Assembly: GCA_937905915.1 (NCBI GenBank)
Contig: CALCVR010000060.1
Span: forward strand, 1 to 6,285
DNA from: an uncultured Eubacteriaceae bacterium
GTDB taxonomy: Bacteria; Bacillota; Clostridia; Oscillospirales; Acutalibacteraceae
Direction: 5' to 3'
Length of the DNA stretch: 6,285 nucleotides
Shown here: positions 1-4,980 of the stretch, in pieces
Numbering within the stretch: position 1 is the stretch's first letter
Layout: the number at the start of each line of letters is the position of its first letter
Translations under genes and position numbers: made by a program
The notes under the pieces: model-generated
Seen by the model: the letters and a program-made list of their open reading frames with translations, nothing else
Database searches by the model: none
Told to the model about the DNA's origin: nothing

Positions 1-31
1 ATTCATCCTGATATGCTCTTTTCTTACAATA

Positions 32-49
32 ATTGTTTTATAAAACAAT
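32..49. repeat. 18-bp perfect palindrome, candidate operator
   Basis: ATTGTTTTATAAAACAAT reads identically on both strands. It covers the -35 box and part of the spacer of the candidate promoter, which is where a dimeric repressor would block RNA polymerase. The XRE-family protein encoded at 301-540 is the obvious candidate ligand, which would make the cassette autoregulated. That link is inference. The sequence could also be a hairpin with no protein partner. Confidence 0.45.
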
Positions 50-61
50 CCAAACTATTTA
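33..61 (+). promoter_or_regulatory. Putative promoter of the phage-derived cassette
   Basis: TTGTTT (33-38) and TATTTA (56-61) are separated by exactly 17 bp, a plausible sigma-A type -35/-10 pair. The pair lies about 30 bp upstream of the first gene's start codon. The hexamers match consensus only partly and the region is very A+T-rich, so chance matches are easy. Support comes from position and from the perfect palindrome overlapping the -35 box. A promoter further left, outside the window, could equally drive the genes. Confidence 0.35.
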
Positions 62-76
62 TTTTGCTAATTTCTT

Positions 77-83
77 AAGGAGG
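77..83 (+). promoter_or_regulatory. Strong Shine-Dalgarno that fixes the start at 93
   Basis: AAGGAGG lies 9 nt before the ATG at 93. It argues that the short open frame 93-272 is really translated and that the in-frame ATG at 33 is not the start. A second ATG in another frame at 97 is 13 nt away and less well placed. Confidence 0.6.
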
Positions 84-92
84 CATTTTGAA

Positions 93-272
93 ATGGATGT
101 TTTATTTTCTCAATCTCAGCATCGCTCTTCACCAAAAAGCCCTTCCGCATTCTTTCGCACTTTGTGTCCTGGATGTCACTGGGCATTTCGCACAGGAGGA
201 AAAACCTACAGTTGCGTCTATTTGAGATGTCCACGTCAGGTCCGCGTGGTAAGCCATACCACACGTTCATAA
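93..272 (+). CDS. Small cysteine-containing protein, possibly a Com-like zinc ribbon
   Basis: The product is 59 residues. The first ~20 residues are polar and Ser/Pro-rich. The second half has a CPGC pair at residues 25-28, then Cys41 and Cys46 in a CVYLRCPR stretch. Spacing is CX2C-X12-CX4C. The 'LRCPR' ending resembles small Com-family zinc-ribbon proteins known from Mu-like and other phages, which usually read CxxC...(I/L)xCPRC. Here the last cysteine is offset (CPRQ rather than CPRC), so metal binding is uncertain and the match may be coincidental. The start is chosen from the AAGGAGG ribosome site at 77-83. It lies 28 nt upstream of the XRE regulator gene, same strand, probably co-transcribed. 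If Com-like, it could be a small nucleic-acid-binding regulator of the tail genes. It may also be an uncharacterised phage peptide. Confidence 0.45.
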   Translation: MDVLFSQSQHRSSPKSPSAFFRTLCPGCHWAFRTGGKTYSCVYLRCPRQVRVVSHTTRS

Positions 273-300
273 TGAAATCTATTGAGAAAGGAATGACACA

Positions 301-540
301 ATGATGCAAGAATATAATATTTTTCGCGCTTACCGTATGAAATCAGGCTTTACCCAGTGTCAGCTGGCCGATCTATTAAATGTAGATCAAACCACTATTT
401 CAAAGTGGGAAAATGGAATAGCATATCCTCATGTAGCTGTCTTGTTGCAGTTTTCTCGTCTTGTCCGAGCCGATCCTCGGCATCTTTTTGATGGCATTAT
501 TAAAATGGAACGTCAAAAAACACGTCATTCCACTATGTAA
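301..540 (+). CDS. XRE-family helix-turn-helix transcriptional regulator
   Basis: The product is 79 residues, about the size of a bare Cro/CI-type HTH_3 domain with a short tail and no ligand or protease domain. Residues 8-65 follow the family pattern: 'GFTQCQLADLLNV' forms the first helix pair, 'DQTTISKWENG' (29-39) the turn and recognition helix, and 'YPHVAVLLQFSRLVRADPRHLFDG' the C-terminal helices. Such proteins bind palindromic DNA as dimers, usually as repressors. AAAGGA at 287-292 is 8 nt before ATG 301; an adjacent ATG at 304 is possible but further away. It sits between the small cysteine protein and the tail-fibre gene, so it is likely the local regulator of the cassette, perhaps acting at the palindrome at 32-49 (inference). 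The remaining residues after 65 are basic and probably unstructured. Confidence 0.9.
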   Translation: MMQEYNIFRAYRMKSGFTQCQLADLLNVDQTTISKWENGIAYPHVAVLLQFSRLVRADPRHLFDGIIKMERQKTRHSTM

Positions 541-657
541 TGAAAGACGGCCTATTAAAGTAAACCTTCCCTTTGATAATTTTTTCTTTTTAATCCTATG
601 TCTCTTGGGTATTCGGCCTCTCCACCCAATGAAAAAACATCTGAAAGGAGACCAACT

Positions 658-2067
658 ATGAAGCGAGCCTATCCTATTTCCCTGGATTTGTACCAATCCG
701 CGCAAACAGCTCCCTTGTCTTTCAAACAAAACGACTCTACTGTATTGTCCTTGACCCTTCTAGAACATGGTAAACCTTCTGATTTAGAAGGATGTCGTCC
801 CATTCTCTATGTAAAAAAATCCGATCTCACTTTGGTAATACAAACCAATGGCATCTCTATTATCGATGCATCTAAGGGTTGCATGGAAATCGATTTAGAT
901 CCTCAATGTACTGCCTGTGCCGGTTGTACTCGTTTTGAGCTTTTCTTAGTAAAAGAACAAGAGAGTATCTCATCCTATGTATTCGATATTTTATTTCTCC
1001 CCAATCTAGAGGGACAAGAGCCTTCAGAATCAGCTGTGGATTTCTTACCTCAACTTAACGATGTCATTTTAGAAGGAAGCCAATTAAAAGACGATCTAAC
1101 TGATCTTGTCGGTCAAGGTGGAGGAGTAGAAGGTCAATTGCAGTCGGCTGCCGAAAACGCTCAAAAAGCGGCCGATCGAGCCAATGAAGCAGCCGAAGCC
1201 ATTGGTGATGAGGCAATTGAAACTGCCAACCAAGCAAAACAAATCGCTCAACAGGCAAAAAGTACGGCTGATAGCAGTGCTGAAGATTCTAGTTCTGCCC
1301 TCTCAACTGCCAGGGAAGCCCAGCAAACGGCCAATTCTATTGCTTCTCAAGCCTCCGATGCTCAAGAGACAGCACAATCTGCTTTGGAAACGGTAGAAGA
1401 ATTGCAGTCGGATCTTTCCCGCCATCTTTCTCTCCGTTCGGAATTGGGGACTGCTGATCTCAATGCAATTACCGCAATGGGCATTTATACCCAGGGATAT
1501 TCTTCCAACGCTACTGGAGGACGGCATTACCCCGATACCAGCGCTGGATTCTTACAAGTAATGAGCAAAGAAGACAAAACTTATCAGATTTACTATACTC
1601 AAAATACGTCAAGGATCTTTTGGAGAAATTTTTACTCATCTACATGGCAGCCGTGGTGCCAAATGTATCCTGCTATTACTCATCAATCGTTAAAAAAGAC
1701 CTCCATTTGTCCTGAAGGCCAATCCATGACTGGTATGCTCTCCTGTACCGTTACGCAGTATCCTGATGGACATATGTCCATCGATGGTATCTGCACATGG
1801 AATAATATGAATTTTAACCAGTTACATACTGATGGACGCCGTATTCCTTTACAACACTCCATTAGCATTGTCTTTCCTAAATCCTTCTCTGAGATTCCTT
1901 CGGTAATTGTACAACAAGTAGGCCCTAGTTCCGGTATTTCTCCTTTATGGATCCCCATAAGTGTGGAAAAGGATAGGGTATCTGGATATCCTAGTATCTG
2001 GGATTCCGGTGAAGATCTTACCGCATCAGAAGTATGGTTTCATGTATCTGCTTTCGGCAAATATTAA
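658..2067 (+). CDS. Phage baseplate/tail receptor-binding protein (BppU-like N-terminus, coiled coil, pyocin-knob-like domain)
   Basis: The product is 469 residues. Residues 1-145 resemble the BppU/DUF2479 N-terminal domain of Firmicutes phage baseplate proteins: a beta-rich unit that attaches to the baseplate, with 'FKQNDSTVLSLTLLEHGKP' near the start. Residues 155-255 are an Ala/Gln/Glu/Ser-rich heptad stretch (AAENAQKAADRANEAAEA and similar), expected to form a trimeric coiled-coil shaft. Residues 262-337 ('GTADLNAITAMGIYTQGYSS' ... 'STWQPW') look like the pyocin-knob repeat of tail fibres. Residues 345-469 form a separate beta-rich head with 'FPKSFSEIPSVIV' and a closing 'VWFHVSAFGKY', reminiscent of gp53-like fibre tips and probably the cell-surface binding part. 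The start at 658 is chosen from GAAAGGAG at 643-650, 7 nt upstream; ATG 598 lacks such a site. The fibre chaperone gene follows 26 nt later. Class is confident; the receptor is unknown. Confidence 0.85.
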   Translation: MKRAYPISLDLYQSAQTAPLSFKQNDSTVLSLTLLEHGKPSDLEGCRPILYVKKSDLTLVIQTNGISIIDASKGCMEIDLDPQCTACAGCTRFELFLVKEQESISSYVFDILFLPNLEGQEPSESAVDFLPQLNDVILEGSQLKDDLTDLVGQGGGVEGQLQSAAENAQKAADRANEAAEAIGDEAIETANQAKQIAQQAKSTADSSAEDSSSALSTAREAQQTANSIASQASDAQETAQSALETVEELQSDLSRHLSLRSELGTADLNAITAMGIYTQGYSSNATGGRHYPDTSAGFLQVMSKEDKTYQIYYTQNTSRIFWRNFYSSTWQPWCQMYPAITHQSLKKTSICPEGQSMTGMLSCTVTQYPDGHMSIDGICTWNNMNFNQLHTDGRRIPLQHSISIVFPKSFSEIPSVIVQQVGPSSGISPLWIPISVEKDRVSGYPSIWDSGEDLTASEVWFHVSAFGKY

Positions 2068-2093
2068 GTTTATTTAAAAGGAGGTTCTTTTTT

Positions 2094-2522
2094 ATGAAAA
2101 TGCAAAGCGATGTGTATCCCCAACCATTTCTCATCAGTCCTTTCGGTCAAGACTCCTGTTACCTTCTTTTTGCCGATCAAGTCGCTCCCTACGAAATAGA
2201 GGGGCAAACGTTCTACCAATACGAAACCTATGTTTTAACCGAGCCCTATCGCGATACGCTAGAACAGGAAATCTCTACTCAATACGATCTTTGGCTTCAA
2301 AAAGCCAAAGATTTCGACCGTCAACAGCAAGCTCATCAAGTTCGTCAGCGTCGCAATCGATTGCTAAATCAATCCGATTGGACTCAAATGCCTGACATTG
2401 AATCTCATATCACTTTAAGCTGGAGAACTTATCGTCAAGCCCTACGTGATATCCCTCAACAGCAGCAGTTTCCTTACGACATCCAATGGCCTTCTCCTCC
2501 TGAAATCATTGAGGTAAGATAA
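2094..2522 (+). CDS. Phage tail fibre assembly chaperone (Phage_tail_APC-like)
   Basis: The product is 142 residues. Residues 1-60 are a short beta-rich N-terminal part. Residues 61-82 are a Gln-rich helix. Residues 83-136 match the tail assembly chaperone pattern: 'RQRRNRLLNQSDWTQMPD', then 'WRTYRQALRDIPQQ' and 'FPYDIQWPSPP'. The family pattern is R(D/N)xLLxxSDWTQ, then YRQALRD(L/I)PxQ and (F)PxxxWPxPP. Family members help fold and trimerise the distal part of the fibre encoded just upstream and are normally paired with that gene, as here. AAAAGGAGG at 2076-2084 lies 9 nt before ATG 2094, which rules out the upstream in-frame ATG at 2034 inside the fibre gene. The gene is intact and is the last of the cassette, with a terminator 7 nt after its stop. 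Folding of the 658-2067 product is its likely job. Confidence 0.9.
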   Translation: MKMQSDVYPQPFLISPFGQDSCYLLFADQVAPYEIEGQTFYQYETYVLTEPYRDTLEQEISTQYDLWLQKAKDFDRQQQAHQVRQRRNRLLNQSDWTQMPDIESHITLSWRTYRQALRDIPQQQQFPYDIQWPSPPEIIEVR

Positions 2523-2529
2523 AAAGGAA

Positions 2530-2560
2530 ATTCCCCAGCAGTTTTAAACTGCTGGGGAAT
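2530..2560. terminator. Bidirectional rho-independent terminator between convergent units
   Basis: A 13-bp perfect stem (ATTCCCCAGCAGT / ACTGCTGGGGAAT) closes a 5-nt loop. On the plus strand it is followed by CTTTTAG, ending the tail cassette 7 nt after the chaperone stop. On the minus strand it is followed by TTTCCTTTTTATC, ending the secreted-protein gene whose stop codon is 23 nt away. The T-tracts are modest, but the G+C-rich core makes termination likely in both directions. Confidence 0.85.
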
Positions 2561-2583
2561 CTTTTAGCCTTAGTTATCACAAA

Positions 2584-3579
2584 TTATTTGATGATAATGC
2601 TATCCTGAACACTTACCGGTGCCCATTCGCCATTGGCATCCGCAGCGACGAAGCTGAGGATACGCATGCCAGCAGTACCAACCGACAACTCAACGGTCCA
2701 TACCTTTTCATTCTCGACTACTTCAGGTTCGCCGACAATTTTAGAGGTAATCCATTTGCCGTTTTCGTTCTGTACGCCGACCTTTGCAGCAGCCAGATTG
2801 GTGCGAATCTTAACCTGGACAGCCTCATTAGCTGCAACGCTATCTGCCTGGAAGTCTGCTTCGTAAATCTTAGCAGCCTCAACCACAGCCTTGGTAATGG
2901 TAACATTCAACTTAGCGTCGGTGTCAATCCATTTGCCGCCCTGGTTGACTCTCAGGCCTAACTCACGATCGCCAGCAGTGCCTACTTGAACTTGGACTTC
3001 CCAGATTTTCTTGGTGTAGTCATCGTTAAAGTAGCTCTTAACCTTCAGCATGCTGATGGCTCTGCCGTTCTCATTCACGATTCCAACGCCATTGGCGTCT
3101 GCGGGAGTTGTGATAGTCAGGTTGATGGTTTCATTGACCACATAGCTGTCCTTATCGGAAGTGATGGTATAAGTATCTTCCGGGACATCTTCCTTGAACT
3201 TGAAAGTCTGAACACTGGGACCACCGGTCCAACCAACGATCACAGTGTAGTTGCCAGCAACAGCCTCATCTTTGGTCTTGAAGGTGATCTGGCCAGCGCC
3301 GCTTTCGTCCAAAGCGATCTGATTCAAATAGCTGATCTGCTCGGGATGCATAGCCCACTCAGAGGCATCAGTGCCCTCAAAGTCAGGGGTCATGCAGATG
3401 ACGGAAACTTCTTCATTGGCAGCGTCGGGGATCATGATATCCACTACGGCCGAAGAGGTCTCTGCGTCAGGCGTTACATTGATGGCAGGTTCTGCTGCCA
3501 TGGATGAAATCACAGGTAATGTAAACAGGATGCACAGGGTTAGTAAAACGGCCAGACCCTGTCGGATGCGCTTACTCAT
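2584..3579 (-). CDS. Secreted protein with signal peptide and tandem Ig-like repeats, function unknown
   Basis: The product is 331 residues. Residues 1-28 are a Sec signal peptide: basic MSKRIRQ, a hydrophobic core LAVLLTLCILFTLPVI, and a likely cleavage after SMA-28. Residues 31-130 form an N-terminal beta-rich domain, probably Ig-like, with 'NYTVIVGWTG'. Two mutually related ~95-residue repeats follow. Repeat 1 (136-230) has 'VGIVNENGRAI', 'IWEVQVQVGTAGDREL', 'GGKWI'. Repeat 2 (238-330) has 'VGVQNENGKWI', 'VWTVELSVGTAGMRIL', 'NGEWAP'. The layout fits beta-sandwich domains of clostridial cell-surface proteins. No sortase motif, membrane anchor, cell-wall-binding repeat or catalytic motif is visible. 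It probably stays in the extracellular or wall space (inference). The start at 3579 is chosen because AAAGGAG lies 8 nt upstream and the signal peptide then begins at residue 1; the frame stays open to 3648 without a better start. It is a single-gene unit with its own promoter, downstream of and separate from secDF. I do not recognise a named family. Confidence 0.88.
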   Translation of the reverse strand: MSKRIRQGLAVLLTLCILFTLPVISSMAAEPAINVTPDAETSSAVVDIMIPDAANEEVSVICMTPDFEGTDASEWAMHPEQISYLNQIALDESGAGQITFKTKDEAVAGNYTVIVGWTGGPSVQTFKFKEDVPEDTYTITSDKDSYVVNETINLTITTPADANGVGIVNENGRAISMLKVKSYFNDDYTKKIWEVQVQVGTAGDRELGLRVNQGGKWIDTDAKLNVTITKAVVEAAKIYEADFQADSVAANEAVQVKIRTNLAAAKVGVQNENGKWITSKIVGEPEVVENEKVWTVELSVGTAGMRILSFVAADANGEWAPVSVQDSIIIK

Positions 3580-3729
3580 CTTCTTCACTCCTTTATTTTG
3601 CAGCAAATGCAAATTTGCACGCCGTATCAAACGGCAGCCACAGAGCATCGAAATGCTCTAAAGGAAAGGGTCGTCCAACATATACGGTTTTTTCCGCATT
3701 ACCGTTTAGCACTCTCAGAAACTTTGCCT

Positions 3730-3783
3730 TCAAAAGATTTCTTTCATGCATCCGGTGCAGCCATAACTTCTTATGTTGAACAT
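3730..3783 (-). CDS. Putative 17-residue leader peptide (upstream ORF)
   Basis: ATG 3783 opens a 17-codon frame, MFNIRSYGCTGCMKEIF, ending in TGA at 3732-3730. A very purine-rich site (GGGAGGAGG, about 3795-3787) precedes it; the first GGAGG is 6 nt from the ATG. It lies inside the leader of the secreted-protein gene, about 150 nt before that gene's start. The CxxC pair is notable but no family is recognisable. It may regulate the downstream gene by translation, encode a small peptide, or be chance beside a purine-rich tract. A 73-codon open frame (TTG at 3814, TAA at 3593) overlaps it in another frame without a good ribosome site. Confidence 0.3.
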   Translation of the reverse strand: MFNIRSYGCTGCMKEIF

Positions 3784-3786
3784 CGA

Positions 3787-3795
3787 CCTCCTCCC
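3787..3795 (-). promoter_or_regulatory. Strong Shine-Dalgarno-like site inside the leader
   Basis: On the minus strand GGGAGGAGG stands directly before ATG 3783. It is among the strongest ribosome-site matches in the window yet is not attached to any long gene, which is the main reason to suspect that the short upstream ORF is translated. Confidence 0.45.
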
Positions 3796-3903
3796 GCTTG
3801 ATATGCGAGTTCAAACCAACTTAGGCAGTCTCACTGTTAGCCCAATAACAGTAAAACGCAATTCATTTTTGCCCGCAATAAAAGGAACCAACTCTTGTAA
3901 CGT

Positions 3904-3932
3904 ATTATATCACAAAGATTTCCGTTTGTGTA
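3904..3932 (-). promoter_or_regulatory. Sigma-A-type extended -10 promoter for the secreted-protein gene
   Basis: On the minus strand TATAAT (3909-3904) is a perfect -10 box preceded by TGA, giving the extended TGnTATAAT form. A 17-bp spacer separates it from TACACA (3932-3927), which matches 4 of 6 positions of TTGACA. The predicted start is near 3897. It lies just downstream of the secDF terminator, so the secreted-protein gene is transcribed on its own. Confidence 0.7.
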
Positions 3933-3954
3933 GTCGTTTTTTAGGAGGAAAATT

Positions 3955-3995
3955 ATAAAAAATTATGGGCATTTCGACGAACGAAATGCCCATAA
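3955..3995 (-). terminator. Rho-independent terminator of the secDF operon
   Basis: A perfect 14-bp stem, TTATGGGCATTTCG (3995-3982 on the minus strand) with CGAAATGCCCATAA (3976-3963), closes a 5-nt loop. TTTTTTATAATTTT follows directly on the minus strand. It begins 25 nt after the secF stop codon and separates the operon from the next promoter at about 3932. Placement, stem and T-tract all agree. Confidence 0.92.
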
Positions 3996-4020
3996 CTAGA
4001 TTTATCTCAAAAAGAGTCGA

Positions 4021-4980
4021 CTAATTTTCTGCCTGCTCCACTTTAACGCCTTCTTGCTTCTTCAGCTTATGACGGCGCCAAGTAACCCACAATGGACCGG
4101 CAATGCACAGAGATGTATAGCAGCCGCATAGGATACCCACCATCATCGGAAGGGCAAAGCTGATGATCGAGCTAACGCCTGCCACCATCGCCACTACAGC
4201 CACCGTACCGATGGCCACAAAAGTAGTGGCACTGGTGATAATGGAACGGGTAAACGATTGATTGATGCTTCGATTGACTACCTCACCGATCTCAGCCTTG
4301 GGACCCATCAGACGACGGTTCTCACGGATACGGTCGTAAATAACGATGGTGCTATTGATGGAATAACCCAAAATGGTCAGGATAACGGCGATAAAGTTAT
4401 CATCCACCGGGATGCGGGTTATGACAAACACAAAGTAGACAATCGTAATATCATGCAGCAAGGCGATAATGGCCATAATACCTGCTGAGATACCGCCGAT
4501 TTTCCGGAAACGGATACCGATGTATAAAATCAGGAAAATTGCTGCCAACCCAACCGCCACCATACATTTGGCGAAGAACTCGCTTCCCATGGTGGGGTCA
4601 ACCGAGTTTGCTTCCAAGAATTCAATTTGATTGTCTGCGTACTTCTCGCTCATGGCTTCCGAAAGCTTATCCTGATTTTCAGGAGTCAACTCCTTGTCGC
4701 CAGGCAAGTCAATCGACATTTTATTGGAATTGGTGGCGCGGTCATCAGTGATGGAAACGGTAGCCTGTTGGCCAATGGTATCCTGAACCAATTTCGCCGC
4801 CTCATCCTTGTCGATATCGCCTTGGAAGGTATAAGATACCATCGTGCCGCCCTTAAATTGGATATCCATCTGTGTTCCGAAGATGATGTTGAATACCAGA
4901 CCAAGGACGATCAAGGTCAGGGAGAAAATGAAAAAGTATTTTTTCTTGCCGACGTAATCAATATTCATCATCTTTTTCAT
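4021..4980 (-). CDS. secF: Protein translocase subunit SecF
   Basis: SecF pairs with SecD in the cytoplasmic membrane and uses ion-motive force to assist the late stage of preprotein export through SecYEG. The product is 319 residues, full length for a stand-alone SecF. TM1 is about 13-34, followed by the family motif 'DIQFKGGT' (39-46) and the extracytoplasmic P4-type domain (~45-130). Five further helices start near 135. Signature motifs are 'LLHDITIVY' (174-182), 'LTILGYSINSTIVIYDRIREN' (201-221) and 'FTRSIITS' (243-250) with the conserved Arg245. The usual 'GYSIND' Asp is Ser210 here. The tail is short, polar and Lys/Glu-rich. The start is supported by GGAGGTGA (about 4994-4987) inside the secD end, 9 nt from the GGAGG core to ATG 4980. 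ATGA overlaps the secD stop, implying translational coupling. It is the last gene of the operon. Confidence 0.98.
   Translation of the reverse strand: MKKMMNIDYVGKKKYFFIFSLTLIVLGLVFNIIFGTQMDIQFKGGTMVSYTFQGDIDKDEAAKLVQDTIGQQATVSITDDRATNSNKMSIDLPGDKELTPENQDKLSEAMSEKYADNQIEFLEANSVDPTMGSEFFAKCMVAVGLAAIFLILYIGIRFRKIGGISAGIMAIIALLHDITIVYFVFVITRIPVDDNFIAVILTILGYSINSTIVIYDRIRENRRLMGPKAEIGEVVNRSINQSFTRSIITSATTFVAIGTVAVVAMVAGVSSIISFALPMMVGILCGCYTSLCIAGPLWVTWRRHKLKKQEGVKVEQAEN

Larger units (their letters stand above)
3580..3897 (-). promoter_or_regulatory. Long, structured 5' leader of the secreted-protein gene
   Basis: This ~318-nt stretch lies between the predicted transcription start and the start codon at 3579. 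On the minus strand it contains several small hairpins: ACTGTTA/TAACAGT (3852-3833, 7 bp, 6-nt loop); ACGGT/ACCGT (3705-3684); AGAGCAT-TTCG-ATGCTCT (3659-3642, 7 bp with a UUCG loop); GCCGT/ACGGC (3635-3621); and GCAAAT-TTGC-ATTTGC (3618-3603) just before the ribosome site. None is followed by a T-run, so no leader terminator is evident. It also carries a short upstream ORF (3730-3783). I cannot match it to a known riboswitch class. Translational control or mRNA stability are possible roles. Confidence 0.4.

Noticed and set aside
67..309. 80-codon minus-strand frame opposite the small cysteine protein
   Set aside because: No ribosome site and no recognisable motif. The plus-strand frame has a near-ideal AAGGAGG site and fits the direction of the cassette.
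573..601. TTGATA followed by T-rich DNA as an internal promoter before the fibre gene
   Set aside because: No acceptable -10 box lies at 16-18 bp spacing (CTATGT at best), so it is not listed.
598..657. Longer start of the fibre protein at ATG 598
   Set aside because: The extra 20 residues are not BppU-like and ATG 598 has no ribosome site, while 658 has GAAAGGAG 7 nt upstream.
2986..3507. 173-codon plus-strand frame inside the secreted-protein gene
   Set aside because: It is a mirror of the real gene. The minus-strand product has a signal peptide, repeats, ribosome site, promoter and terminator.
3608..3619. 12-bp palindrome TGCAAATTTGCA as an operator
   Set aside because: It lies about 300 nt downstream of the promoter next to the ribosome site and fits better as part of an RNA hairpin.
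3580..3648. Longer N-terminus of the secreted protein
   Set aside because: It would place 23 residues before the signal peptide and put the good AAAGGAG site inside the coding sequence.
3642..3659. UUCG-capped hairpin as an attenuator terminator
   Set aside because: No T-run follows it on the minus strand, so it is unlikely to terminate transcription.
3601..3900. Known structured RNA (riboswitch, SRP RNA, 6S, tmRNA, tRNA) in the leader
   Set aside because: I looked for hallmark sequences of these classes by eye and found none. Only generic short hairpins are present.
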